Assembly (NCBI GenBank): GCA_018671895.1
Contig: JABHGV010000057.1
Location: forward strand, 1-34,562
Source of the DNA: Rhodospirillaceae bacterium
GTDB lineage: Bacteria > Pseudomonadota > Alphaproteobacteria > Rhodospirillales > JABHCV01
Direction of reading: 5' to 3'
DNA: 34,562 nucleotides
Under the pieces are notes generated by a model. It saw only the letters and a list, made by a program, of their open reading frames with translations, had not been told where the DNA came from and ran no database searches. The stretch's first letter is position 1; each line of letters starts with the position of its first letter. Position numbers and translations under genes: made by a program. Positions 14,998-23,422 of the stretch are shown here, piece after piece.

Positions 14998-15432
14998 TTA
15001 ATCGTCTCTATGCGTCTTTTCCATGCGCTCGTGGCGTTCCTGGGCCTCGATGCTCAAGGTTGCGATGGGCCGCACTTCCAATCTCGACAGGCTGATCGGT
15101 TCGCTGGTCTCTTCGCAATACCCGTACTCGCCACGTTCAATGCGTTCAAGCGCTTCATCAATTTTGGAAATAAGTTTGCGTGCCCGGTCGCGGGTCCGCA
15201 ATTCCAAAGAACGATCAGTCTCGATTGAGGCACGATCGGCAATGTCCGGTTCCTGGATGCCACCCTCTTGAAGGTGTTGAAGCGTCTCGTCAGACTCGTT
15301 CAGCAATTCCTTGCGCCAAGCCAGAAGCTTCATGCGGAAATATTCCGTCATCTCCGGGTTCATAAACTTTTCTTTTTTTGAAGGCCGGTAATCCGGAGCC
15401 AATGTAACGTTCATGGACTTCTTTTTCCCCAT
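14998..15432 (-). CDS. dksA: DksA/TraR-family transcription regulator (single-Cys form)
   Basis: DksA binds RNA polymerase through its secondary channel and, with ppGpp, tunes stable RNA and flagellar transcription. The 144-residue product has the two-helix coiled coil with Asp/Ala near the tip (DIADRASIETDRS, about residues 76-88) and the zinc-finger region YGYCEETSEPISLSRLEVRP. Only one of the four zinc-ligand cysteines remains; the others align with Thr, Ser and Ala, as is usual in alphaproteobacterial DksA. ATG at 15432 has AAGGA 8 bases upstream. The dksA-fliX neighbourhood is known from other alphaproteobacteria. Confidence 0.95.
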   Translation of the reverse strand: MGKKKSMNVTLAPDYRPSKKEKFMNPEMTEYFRMKLLAWRKELLNESDETLQHLQEGGIQEPDIADRASIETDRSLELRTRDRARKLISKIDEALERIERGEYGYCEETSEPISLSRLEVRPIATLSIEAQERHERMEKTHRDD

Positions 15433-15602
15433 TGCGTTTCCTTAATCCTCAACCATCGTGGATGATTGGCGCGGAATATAGGGGGGCAAGGCACAAGGGG
15501 CAAGGGGACTTTTTCAATAATCCCCTCAACGCCCCTTATTTTTCTGTGATAATTCCGGAAACGCGCACAATACAATAACCAACAAACGCCGCCAAAACCC
15601 GC

Positions 15603-15725
15603 CTAGCGGGTCAACTTGGCGATTTCAACTTCCGCCCGCAATTCAATTTCATCAATGATTTCATTGAGTTTCGAGTCTTCCGTCTGGCGTCTCTGGGCGC
15701 GCATTTTCTGAGCCCGCCCGGTGGC
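15603..15725 (-). pseudogene. fliX: Probable 3' remnant of fliX
   Basis: A minus-strand frame of about 40 codons ends at the TAG at 15605-15603 and encodes RAQRRQTEDSKLNEIIDEIE, then LRAEVEIAKLTR. This resembles the C-terminus of FliX, the alphaproteobacterial assembly factor that partners FlbD, and it lies immediately upstream of dksA as fliX does elsewhere. No start codon with a ribosome site is present. To the right the sequence changes to flgE on the opposite strand, so at least the first two thirds of the gene are missing. The FliX assignment rests on a short segment and on position. Confidence 0.55.
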
Positions 15726-17171
15726 ACCGCGGTACTGACGCTTGAAGACGGAACAGCGACAACGCCGCTAGTTTACCAGAGCATCGGACAGCTTGAATTC
15801 AACGTGCTCAACGCGGCTGGTGATTCAACCCGCCGCCCGGCCGATGGTTCAACCGTTATTATCGACGGCGTCACCTACGAATTCGACTCGGACGCGACAT
15901 CGACTGCAACCGTGGCCGTCGACATCAGTTCCAACACGACGCTAGCCCAGGACGTCCAGGCCTTGGTCAATGCGGTTAAGGGATATGACACTGATTTTGC
16001 CAACTATGGCGACACACCGACGGTCAATTCCCGCATTTCCATCAGCCCTGGTTCTTCGACAACCATCCTGTTTCAAGATGACGGCACCAAAGCAATTGTC
16101 GTCGACCCGACCGGCATGCTGGACAGCACCGGTGTGCGCGTCAGCGCACAGGACAATTCCTTCACGGTCAAGAAACAGGATCTGGCCTACACCGACTCCG
16201 TGCAGTTCAAGTTCACGACCATGGCCACCGACGGCGACACCGTTGTCATCAACGGCCTGACCTACACTTTCTTGACCGCCGAAGCAGCCGACACCGCCGG
16301 TGGTGACAGGACCATCTTCACCGATAACACGGCGGCAACGGCAGCCAACTTGCAAACCATGCTGACTGACCTTGAAGACGCCATTGAAGCCAACGACTCG
16401 AACTTCGCATCGGGTGGTGCCAGCGTCGATATCCGTGCTTACGGCAACTCGACAACGTCGAATACGTTACAACTGAAATCGCTCAGCAGCGGTACCTACG
16501 ACGTCGATTTCGCGGGCATCACCGGCACGACGACGACCGTTACCGAAACCGACGACACGGCTTTCACCGGCACGACGCAAGCCGTCAATACGGCGGCGGG
16601 CATCAAGTTCTCAAGTGATGGCCTGCCGAACGCTGTTAACGTCGCCGAGATCGAAATCCTCGATTTCGATAACGGTGCCGCGAACATGGATGATGACGCA
16701 TCGAATGCATCGCAAATCACGCTCGATTTCGGAACCATCAACGAAGCCAACGGCATGACCCAGTTTGGTGCCAGTTATACGCCAGTGTTCATCAACCAGG
16801 ACGGTTCGCGCTTTGGCACCTTCGCCGGTGTCACGGTGGGATCGGACGGGCTGGTAACGGCGCTGTTCGATAACGGTGAAACGCGACCGATCTACCAGAT
16901 CCCCATCGCAACCTTCGTTAACGTCAACGGTCTTGAAAGCCGCACAGGTAATACCTGGAACGCTTCGCAAGCATCGGGTGACTATACATTGCGCACGGCC
17001 GATAACGGACCGGCCGGGCAAACAGTTCAGGGGGCACTTGAAGCCTCCACCGTCGATATTGGTGAGGAATTCACCAGTATGATCGTGGTCCAGAGAGCCT
17101 ACTCTGCGTCCGCGAAAATCATCAGCACCGCCGACCAAATGTTGGAAGAGCTGATGAGGGTGAAACGTTAG
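15726..17171 (+). pseudogene. flgE: Hook protein FlgE, 5'-truncated
   Basis: FlgE is the hook subunit. The C-terminal signature is intact: QIPIATFVNVNGLESRTGNT, then QGALEASTVDIGEEFTSMIV and VQRAYSASAKIISTADQMLE. Upstream is a Thr/Asp-rich variable domain of about 330 residues with two related modules, DGSTVIIDGVTYEFDSDA and DGDTVVINGLTYTFLTAEA. The conserved N-terminal helix of hook proteins (Met-Ser-x-Phe-Gly-Ala-Leu type) is missing; the frame is open leftward into the fliX remnant. A GTG at 15804 could open the frame but has no family support. The boundary lies within 15700-15745. Without the N-terminal helix the protein could not be exported or polymerised. Confidence 0.85.
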
Positions 17172-17219
17172 TCCCTAACTAACGCCAACCCAAAACCACA
17201 AACCCACGTCCCAAACCCA

Positions 17220-17258
17220 GTCCCGACAATGGTTCCCGCCATTGTCGGGACAACTTTA
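17220..17258 (+). terminator. Likely terminator downstream of flgE
   Basis: A 13-bp perfect stem (GTCCCGACAATGG 17220-17232 / CCATTGTCGGGAC 17239-17251) with a 6-base loop lies 48 bases after the flgE stop. The following tract (aacttta) is T-poor, so termination efficiency is uncertain. Confidence 0.6.
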
Positions 17259-17263
17259 TATAT

Positions 17264-17305
17264 GCACCCTGCGGGGTGATGCCTCTGGAAGCCAAGTTTT
17301 AATTA
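17264..17305 (+). repeat. Dispersed intergenic repeat, copy B
   Basis: Copy B runs GCACCCTGCGGGGTGATGCC then TCTGGAAGCCAAGTTTTAAT. It shares both arms with copies C and D (reverse orientation) at 30741-30791 and 17415-17467. Confidence 0.7.
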
Positions 17306-17320
17306 GCAACAAGAGCTATA

Positions 17321-17394
17321 CCGTCACCCCCGCGTAGGCGGGGGTCCAGAGATGTTTAAATAAAACTGGATACCCGCCTTCGCGGGAATGACGG
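17321..17394. repeat. REPIN-like inverted pair of palindromic repeats
   Basis: The outer ends CCGTCA (17321) and TGACGG (17394) are inverted. Each arm contains its own palindrome: CCCCCGCGTAGGCGGGGG on the left and CCCGCCTTCGCGGG on the right. The arms are separated by an AT-rich spacer (about 17351-17364). This is the layout of a REP doublet, with no coding capacity. The inverted-repeat structure is directly visible; mobility is inferred from the family. Confidence 0.8.
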
Positions 17395-17414
17395 ACGAGA
17401 AAGAATTTCCTGTC

Positions 17415-17467
17415 ACCAATTAATGTCTGGATTCCAGAGTCCGCGCCATCCGAAGGATGCGCTTACC
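17415..17467 (-). repeat. Dispersed intergenic repeat, copy D
   Basis: Read on the minus strand it runs GCGCATCCTTCGGATGGCGC, then CTCTGGAATCCAGACATTAAT. It is closest to copy C, with 19 of 20 bases identical in the hairpin-forming left arm by eye. Confidence 0.75.
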
Positions 17468-17482
17468 AAGAGAGCACGACAC

Positions 17483-18961
17483 TTAAAGGGAATCCAGTTC
17501 TTCAGCTATTTTGTTAAAGATATTTTCCAACTCTTCTTCGCTCTCGCCGAAGCAAACCGTCATCGACGGGAACCAGGGATAATCCTCGTCAGACCCTAAG
17601 AAACTCCAGTCGTCCAGTTTTGGGCTGCGGGTGACGCGCCATGTCGGGCGACCGAGCGCTGCGGCCATCATCGGCAAATAGGTGTCGGCCGAAACGACCG
17701 CATCGAGGCCTGACAAAAGCGCCGCCGTATCGTCCATGTCATCGGCCAGATCAATATCGTTTAAAACATCCAGGGTGATGCCGAAACGCGCCTCTATATC
17801 GGCCTTTTCATCGGGTGTCATGTTTGCCTGTACCGAAATAAAACGAACACCGGGAAGCGCGAACACAGGTGCGAAACAATCGATGGGTGGATAACGGGTC
17901 TGGCGTTTTTCGGTTATAAATACCGACCGCCACGCGACACCGATTTTCAATCCCGGTCCCAACGCCGCCAGTCGCTTTTTCCAGGCGCCGCTGCGTCCAG
18001 GATCGGGTTTCAGAAAACCATCGTGGGTTGGAAAACTGTCCAGACCTGGACGATAGAACCGCGGCAGGCTGCCTTCGGGCGTCATAAAATCGAGAGGCTG
18101 GTGGTCATCCAGCCAATCATGGTCTTCCCAGTTGCCGCTGGTTTCCTTGTAGTGTTTGGTGCCGTGCACGATGGCATCGGGGTACGACCGCTGGAATAAC
18201 GTCACCAGCCTTTCATCGACCTCGATCAGTACCTGCTCGGCATCATCAATGATATCGCCCAGACAATTGGCAAACAGAATCTGGTCGCCCAGCCCCTGTT
18301 CGCCCCAGACAAGGACTGTCTTGCCGCCCAGGTCTTCGCCGTTCCAGACGATTTCGGTAAACGGTCCCAGACTGCCAATGACATGACGCCATTCGAATTC
18401 CATCCATCCGCGGGGCAAATCTCCGGCGGACAGCAGCGTCAATGACTCGCATGTGTCGGTATCGGCGTATTCCGGGTTCAGCCTCAGGGCGCGGCGATGC
18501 CACAACAATGCCTCGTCTATATTGCCATCAATTTTCAGGACGATGCCCAAGGCGAACAAGGCCTCGTGGTTGCTGGAATCCACATTGATGGCATCACGGG
18601 CGGCCTTTTGCAGTGTATCAAGCAGCCCCGTGAGCCCCTTAAACGACGCATCAAGCCCATACGCATTGCGGACTGCCATCGCAGCTGGCGCCAGTTTTCC
18701 GGCCGCAATCAAAGCCTCGGCCAGATCACGCTGGAAAGCCGGGCTCGAACCATCAGCCTCGACGGCCTTGGCAAAAAAGTTCAGCGCCGCTTGCGGGTTG
18801 TTCAAACGGGTCGATAAATGGCCCAGAAAATTGATAATACCCGCCTGTTCCGGGTCCTTTTCAAGGGCTTCACGGCAGAGATCGAAGGCGTCCTTGATAT
18901 GTCCCGCCCGTTCATGCTCGCGGGCACGCTCCAGCACGGTGTTGATTTTATTCAGGCCCAT
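17483..18961 (-). CDS. TPR protein with glycosyltransferase-like C-terminal domain
   Basis: The 492-residue product starts with TPR repeats (about 5-180; e.g. GHIKDAFDLCREALEKDPEQ, GNIDEALLWHRRALRLNPEY). The second half resembles GT-B/GT9-like domains: KTVLVWGEQGLGDQILFANC (about 212-231), LKIGVAWRS, and DAVVSADTYLPMMAAALGRP. Such fusions in flagellar loci are often linked to flagellin or other surface glycosylation, but the substrate cannot be inferred here. I chose the ATG at 18961 (GGA with proper spacing) over a GTG at 18970. It occupies the place downstream of flgE where flgK and flgL often lie. Confidence 0.8.
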   Translation of the reverse strand: MGLNKINTVLERAREHERAGHIKDAFDLCREALEKDPEQAGIINFLGHLSTRLNNPQAALNFFAKAVEADGSSPAFQRDLAEALIAAGKLAPAAMAVRNAYGLDASFKGLTGLLDTLQKAARDAINVDSSNHEALFALGIVLKIDGNIDEALLWHRRALRLNPEYADTDTCESLTLLSAGDLPRGWMEFEWRHVIGSLGPFTEIVWNGEDLGGKTVLVWGEQGLGDQILFANCLGDIIDDAEQVLIEVDERLVTLFQRSYPDAIVHGTKHYKETSGNWEDHDWLDDHQPLDFMTPEGSLPRFYRPGLDSFPTHDGFLKPDPGRSGAWKKRLAALGPGLKIGVAWRSVFITEKRQTRYPPIDCFAPVFALPGVRFISVQANMTPDEKADIEARFGITLDVLNDIDLADDMDDTAALLSGLDAVVSADTYLPMMAAALGRPTWRVTRSPKLDDWSFLGSDEDYPWFPSMTVCFGESEEELENIFNKIAEELDSL

Positions 18962-19025
18962 ATTTTCCACAGTCTTTTGCCGACACGCTCGCCGATATTT
19001 GTACAGTCAATATTAACCATAGACC

Positions 19026-19041
19026 TTAGCCAATTTTTAAC
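19026..19041 (+). promoter_or_regulatory. Candidate CtrA box upstream of sciP
   Basis: TTAG-N7-TTAAC, one base from the CtrA consensus TTAA-N7-TTAAC, lies 49 bases upstream of the sciP ATG. A sciP promoter driven by CtrA is established in Caulobacter; here it is a sequence match only. Confidence 0.4.
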
Positions 19042-19089
19042 GGGGTGACTGTAGTCTTTGTAATCAAAGCACAATATGAGCGGAACCCG

Positions 19090-19365
19090 ATGCCACCATT
19101 TCAAGTTTCTACACGACCCATCGACCCCAACGGCGCGCCCATGTCTCGCGAAGACCTGCCGCCGCCAGACACAAAACGATGGGTTATCAGGCGCAAGGCG
19201 ACGGTTGTTGCCGGGGTTCGTTCGGGGCTGATTTCACTTGAAGAAGCATGTGAACGTTATGCACTTTCCGTCGATGAATTCCTGTCCTGGCAAAACCAGC
19301 TCGACACCCACGGCATGAATGGCCTGCGCGCCACCGGTATTAAGAAATACCGCCCCGATTCCTGA
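19090..19365 (+). CDS. sciP: CtrA inhibitor SciP (DUF1153)
   Basis: SciP is a small helix-turn-helix protein that binds CtrA and prevents it from activating target promoters. From ATG 19090 the 91-residue protein carries the family core DLPPPDTKRWVIRRKATVVA, LISLEEACERYALSVDEFLS and WQNQLDTHGMNGLRATGIKK. The GTG at 19045 would extend it by 15 poorly conserved residues. GAGCGG precedes the chosen ATG. It sits 153 bases upstream of fliF and may be separately transcribed. Its presence with ctrA in one window is consistent with CtrA-SciP control of this cluster. Confidence 0.92.
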   Translation: MPPFQVSTRPIDPNGAPMSREDLPPPDTKRWVIRRKATVVAGVRSGLISLEEACERYALSVDEFLSWQNQLDTHGMNGLRATGIKKYRPDS

Positions 19366-19382
19366 CATCGCAATTCACCAGA

Positions 19383-19453
19383 GAATCCACTAGGCAAAAA
19401 TTGCCCGGTATTAACCACTTGTTCACGAAGCACTCCTTAGCCTAGGCCCTAAG
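19383..19453 (+). promoter_or_regulatory. Candidate fliF promoter elements (GANTC, CtrA-like box, palindrome)
   Basis: The 153-base sciP-fliF gap contains GAATC (19383-19387), TTAA-N7-TTCAC (19411-19426; one base from a CtrA box) and an imperfect palindrome CTTAGCCTAGGCCCTAAG (19436-19453). CtrA control of fliF is known in Caulobacter; no sigma-54 promoter with correct spacing was found. Confidence 0.4.
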
Positions 19454-19518
19454 ATAACTGGGATAAGCGCCGCCTTAGGCACGTGGCGTATCAATGGGTT
19501 TGGATAAGGGACTAGGGC

Positions 19519-21177
19519 GTGGATACATTATTGCAGGCATTGCGGAACCTTGGACCATTACGTCTGACCGTCATGGGCGGCGTCGCGATGGCGCTGATTG
19601 GATTTTTCATCTTCCTGACGACACGCTTGACGTCGCCTCAACTGGAGCTCCTGTATGGCGGTCTGGAAAGCGACGACGTCTCGCAAATCATGACCGAACT
19701 CGCAACCACGAACACACCGTATGAACTGCGTGGTGGCAATCAAGTCTTCGTCCCATCTGATAAAGTCTCCCAGGTCCGCCTGAGCATGGCATCGAAGGGA
19801 ATTCCCAGTGGCGGCTCTATCGGATATGAAATTTTCGACGAAGCCAGCAGCCTGGGAACAACAAATTTTATCCAGAATATCAACCTGTTACGCGCCCTTG
19901 AGGGAGAGCTTTCCAGAACCATCAAGGACATATCATCGGTTAAATCGGCCCGTGTCCATCTGGTTTTGCCGAAGCGTGAGCTGTTCAGCCGACAGGCCCA
20001 GCAGCCGTCTGCATCGATCGTGCTGAACATGTCCGGTGGGATGCGCCTTGGCGCTGAACAGGTTTCTGCCGTCCAGCATCTGGTCGCCGCTGCAGTGCCC
20101 GGCCTGAACCCGAACCGAATTTCCATCGTCGACAACAAAGGCTCGCTTCTGGCCCGTGGATTCGAGGAAGAAGGCACCCCTGGTGCGATGTCGGCAAAGG
20201 GCGAAGAGCGCAAGCTAGCAATGGAAAAAAGGCTTTCCCAGACTATTGAACAATTGCTCGAAAAGACCGTTGGTTTTGGCAAGGTTCGCGCTGAAGTTAA
20301 CGCCGATATGGATTTCGACCTGATTACCACCAACGAGGAACTCTATGACCCGGAAGGTCAGGTGGTACGCTCGACACAGTCTGTCGAACAGGGTGCCTCG
20401 AGCGAAGAATCGGACGGCGCCACACCGGTTAGCGTCGCCACCAACCTGCCCGATGCCAATTTGGGATCTTCCACATCATCGGCCAGTCTTAACACCAAGG
20501 AAAACCGCACCGAAGAAACCGTCAATTACGCCAATTCCAAGAAAAGCATCAGTCACACGCGTGAGGCTGGCGTTGTTACGCGGCTGTCGGTGGCGGTGCT
20601 TCTGGACGGCACTTATAGCGAGGACGAGAACGGCGACAAGGTCTATCAGCCCCGTAATGAGGCTGAAATGGAACTGATGGCAACGCTGGTCCGCAGCGCC
20701 ATCGGCTTCAGCGCCGACCGGGGCGATTCTGTCGATGTTATCAATATGCAGTTCGCAGACCTTGATACCGGCGTAGAAGAAGAGCTTGAGCTGTTCTTCG
20801 GTCTCGACAAGAACGACCTGCTGAGAATGGCGGAAATCCTTGTTTTAAGCATCGTTGCCATCCTGGTTATCCTGCTGGTTGTCAGGCCGCTGGTCTCAAG
20901 AGCATTCGAAGCCTTGCCCGCAGCCATGGCCGAAGGCAAAATGCTAGCTGATCAGACAACTGCCGCCGCAACCGCCGCACTAACCGCACCTAGCGCAGGT
21001 GCACCGGCGCCCAGCGACGCGCCCGGCATTGAAGATCAGTATGACGAGTTGATTGATATCGACCGCGTCGAAGGCAGGGTCAAGGCATCCTCGGTCAAGA
21101 AGGTCGGCGAAATTGTCGCCAAGCATCCGGAAGAGGCCCTGTCGATTGTTCGTTCGTGGATGTATCAGGAAGGTTAA
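19519..21177 (+). CDS. fliF: Flagellar MS-ring protein FliF
   Basis: FliF forms the MS ring, the base on which the motor is built. The 552-residue product has two membrane helices (about 23-38, GGVAMALIGFFIFLTT, and 440-460, ILVLSIVAILVILLVVRPLV), with ring-building motifs between them: YGGLESDDVSQI, GSIGYEIFD, NINLLRALEGELSRTI and SARVHLVLPKRELFSRQAQQ. A C-terminal FliG-binding tail ends EEALSIVRSWMYQEG. The start is a GTG with AAGGGACTAGGG before it. It opens the large rightward operon; fliG follows after 13 bases. Confidence 0.98.
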   Translation: MDTLLQALRNLGPLRLTVMGGVAMALIGFFIFLTTRLTSPQLELLYGGLESDDVSQIMTELATTNTPYELRGGNQVFVPSDKVSQVRLSMASKGIPSGGSIGYEIFDEASSLGTTNFIQNINLLRALEGELSRTIKDISSVKSARVHLVLPKRELFSRQAQQPSASIVLNMSGGMRLGAEQVSAVQHLVAAAVPGLNPNRISIVDNKGSLLARGFEEEGTPGAMSAKGEERKLAMEKRLSQTIEQLLEKTVGFGKVRAEVNADMDFDLITTNEELYDPEGQVVRSTQSVEQGASSEESDGATPVSVATNLPDANLGSSTSSASLNTKENRTEETVNYANSKKSISHTREAGVVTRLSVAVLLDGTYSEDENGDKVYQPRNEAEMELMATLVRSAIGFSADRGDSVDVINMQFADLDTGVEEELELFFGLDKNDLLRMAEILVLSIVAILVILLVVRPLVSRAFEALPAAMAEGKMLADQTTAAATAALTAPSAGAPAPSDAPGIEDQYDELIDIDRVEGRVKASSVKKVGEIVAKHPEEALSIVRSWMYQEG

Positions 21178-21190
21178 GGTAAACTGAAGC

Positions 21191-22216
21191 ATGGCAAAGG
21201 CTAAAGACGACCTGCGAAATCTATCGGGCCCGCAAAAGGCGGCGATCTTCATGCTTGCGCTGGGCCAGGAACATTCAGCAGGCATGTTCGAGTTGATGGA
21301 CGATGAAGAAATTCGCGACATGTCGCAGACCATGTCAACTCTGGGCAACATCAATTCCAGCCTGATCGAACGCCTGTTCGTCGAATTCGCCAACCAATTG
21401 TCCGGTGGGGGTGGCGGTTCGGTCATTGGTTCGTACGACACTGCAGAACGGCTTCTTTATCAAGCCCTGCCAGAAGATCGCGTTTCCCAGATTATGGAAG
21501 AAATTCGCGGCCCTGCAGGCCGTACCATGTGGGATAAGCTGGGCAACGTTAACGAGGCGGTGCTCGCCAACTACCTGAAAAACGAATACCCGCAGACGGT
21601 TGCCGTCGTGCTCTCTAAAATTCGCGCCGATCATGCCGCCCGTGTGCTGGCGGTCCTGCCGGAAAACTTCTCCATGGAAGTCATCATGCGCATGCTGCGG
21701 ATGGAATCAGTACAAAAAGAGGTGCTGGATCACATCGAAAAGACCCTCAGGACAGAATTCATGACCAACCTGGCGCGCACGGCACGTCGCGACAGCCACG
21801 AAATGATGGCCGATATCTTCAACAACCTGGATCGCAATACGGAAAGCCGGTTTATGACCGGACTGGAAGAACGCAACAGGGAATCGGCCGAAAAGATCAA
21901 GGCATTGATGTTCACCTTCGACGATCTCGCCAGGCTCGACAACTCCGGTGTCCAGACGGTCCTGCGTCAGGTCGAAAAGGACGCCCTGGCAATGGCTTTG
22001 AAGGGTGGTTCCGAAGAAGTCAAGACGCTGTTCTTCCAGAACATGTCGGAACGTGCCGGCAAGATGATGAAGGAAGACATGGACGCCATGGGCGCTGTTC
22101 GCCTGAAAGAGGTCGACGAGGCCCAGGCAGCCATCGTCCAGACCGCCAAGGCCCTGGCCGATGCTGGCGAAATCGTCATCGCCGGTTCCGGCGAAGAAGA
22201 CGAGCTGGTGTACTAA
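21191..22216 (+). CDS. fliG: Flagellar motor switch protein FliG
   Basis: FliG couples stator torque to the rotor and helps set rotation direction. The 341-residue protein has the N-terminal FliF-binding domain ([20 protein letters not shown]), the middle EHPQ-like region ([20 protein letters not shown]) and the C-terminal torque helix [20 protein letters not shown], which carries the expected charged residues. It is complete and lies between fliF and fliH. Because FliG is intact while FliM is truncated, the C ring would be incomplete if the junction is real. Confidence 0.98.
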   Translation: MAKAKDDLRNLSGPQKAAIFMLALGQEHSAGMFELMDDEEIRDMSQTMSTLGNINSSLIERLFVEFANQLSGGGGGSVIGSYDTAERLLYQALPEDRVSQIMEEIRGPAGRTMWDKLGNVNEAVLANYLKNEYPQTVAVVLSKIRADHAARVLAVLPENFSMEVIMRMLRMESVQKEVLDHIEKTLRTEFMTNLARTARRDSHEMMADIFNNLDRNTESRFMTGLEERNRESAEKIKALMFTFDDLARLDNSGVQTVLRQVEKDALAMALKGGSEEVKTLFFQNMSERAGKMMKEDMDAMGAVRLKEVDEAQAAIVQTAKALADAGEIVIAGSGEEDELVY

Positions 22217-22219
22217 CGT

Positions 22220-23023
22220 ATGACCGCAACCGTAGAAAAATTCATGTTCGAGACGACCTTCGACGAAATGTCGGAGCCAGAAATTGTTGTCCCGGAGCCG
22301 GAAGACGAGGAAAAAGAAGAAGAACCGGAAATCATTGTTCCGACCTTTTCCGAAGAAGAACTGAATGCCGCACGCGAGGAAGGCTTTGCCGCTGGCAAGC
22401 AGGAAGGGCAGCAGGAAACGTCGGTTTCCGTCGAGGCACGTATCGCGGAACTGCTCAGCGTTATCGAAACAAAGTGTCAGGATGTTTTTCAGATGCAAAT
22501 TGACGGCAATGTCGAGTTATCCCGCGGTGCCGTGACAATCGCCAGTGAAGTCGTCCACAAAGTCGTTCCCAGTCTTGTCGGGAATGTAGCCCTGGACGAG
22601 ATCGAGCGGGTTATTCAGTCCATCTTCGAGAAAATTGTCGAAGAACCGCGTGTGACGATTTTCGTCAGCGCCGAATTGGTAGATGATCTGCGGGCACGCA
22701 TCGAAAACATGAGCAAAAGCCGCACATACGAGGGAAATATGCATGTGCAGGGCGACGACACAATGCCAACAGGTGATTGTCGCCTGGAATGGTCAAACGG
22801 TGGCACCGAACGCAACAGTGTCGACCTGTGGAGCGATATCGACACCATTATCGACAGCTATCTGGACGGTAAACCAACAATTTGGAGTCGCTCTGACGAG
22901 CCCGCCAGCGACACCCCGAACGACACCCAGGACCCTGTCGCCGAAACACAGAAAACTGAGCTTGACAGCACCGTTGAAATGAACGATCCGGCACCCGAAA
23001 TTCAACCCGAAGCTGACGAATAA
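22220..23023 (+). CDS. fliH: Flagellar assembly protein FliH
   Basis: FliH binds and regulates the export ATPase FliI and docks it at the C ring. The 267-residue product is highly acidic with a long helical centre (about 50-110, EEELNAAREEGFAAGKQEGQ). The C-terminal domain VSLVGNVALDEIERVIQSIF-like region and LEWSNGGTERNSVDLWSDID match the FliH/YscL family. The extreme C-terminus (about 225-267) is an acidic Asp/Pro/Glu tail of unknown role. It starts 3 bases after fliG. Length is near the alphaproteobacterial norm. Confidence 0.9.
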   Translation: MTATVEKFMFETTFDEMSEPEIVVPEPEDEEKEEEPEIIVPTFSEEELNAAREEGFAAGKQEGQQETSVSVEARIAELLSVIETKCQDVFQMQIDGNVELSRGAVTIASEVVHKVVPSLVGNVALDEIERVIQSIFEKIVEEPRVTIFVSAELVDDLRARIENMSKSRTYEGNMHVQGDDTMPTGDCRLEWSNGGTERNSVDLWSDIDTIIDSYLDGKPTIWSRSDEPASDTPNDTQDPVAETQKTELDSTVEMNDPAPEIQPEADE

Positions 23024-23038
23024 GGTCAGGAGGAAATT

Positions 23039-23407
23039 ATGGCTGACGAAAAAGATCTGGAATTATCCGAACTTGAAGTAGACGAAGCCGCAGAAGGTGA
23101 GGCAGCAGCAGCGCCGCCCCCGGCAATGGAGGCTCCACGCGATATTCCCGACCTGCCAGCAAGCGCGCAGGACCTGGAAGCCGTTTACGACATTCCGGTT
23201 CAGGTTTCCGCTGTTCTTGGAAAAACCCACATGCAGGTCAGCCAGTTGCTGAAATTGGGGCGGGGTGCGGTCGTCGAACTGGACCGCAAGGTCGGCGAGG
23301 CCATAGACATTTACGTTAATGACCGTCTGGTAGCGCGTGGCGAGGTCGTCGTCGTCGAAGACCGTCTTGGCGTGACCATGACGGAAATCATCAAGACAGA
23401 ACGCTAG
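23039..23407 (+). CDS. fliN: Flagellar motor switch protein FliN
   Basis: FliN forms the lower C ring. The 122-residue protein has an acidic Ala/Glu-rich N-terminus (1-45) and a complete SpoA domain: VYDIPVQVSAVLGKTHMQVS, LLKLGRGAVVELDRKVGEAI, DIYVNDRLVARGEVVVVEDR and LGVTMTEIIKTER. A strong AGGAGG-like site precedes the ATG. It follows fliH by 15 bases. Confidence 0.97.
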   Translation: MADEKDLELSELEVDEAAEGEAAAAPPPAMEAPRDIPDLPASAQDLEAVYDIPVQVSAVLGKTHMQVSQLLKLGRGAVVELDRKVGEAIDIYVNDRLVARGEVVVVEDRLGVTMTEIIKTER

Positions 23408-23422
23408 GCAGGAACCCGGTTA

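Noticed and set aside
14748-15095. 115-codon plus-strand open frame after flgH
   Set aside because: It runs through two strong terminators and into antisense dksA, with no plausible protein features.
17321-17394. CRISPR-like or phage attachment site
   Set aside because: Only one inverted pair with no regularly spaced direct repeats, no cas or integrase gene nearby; REP-type doublet explains it.
19393-19405. GGCAAAAATTGCC as a sigma-54 -24/-12 promoter for fliF
   Set aside because: The spacing between GG and GC is 8, not the required 10 bases; it is a simple inverted repeat instead.
21707-22498. 263-codon minus-strand open frame over fliG/fliH
   Set aside because: Antisense shadow; Phe/His/Gly-rich and without a family resemblance.
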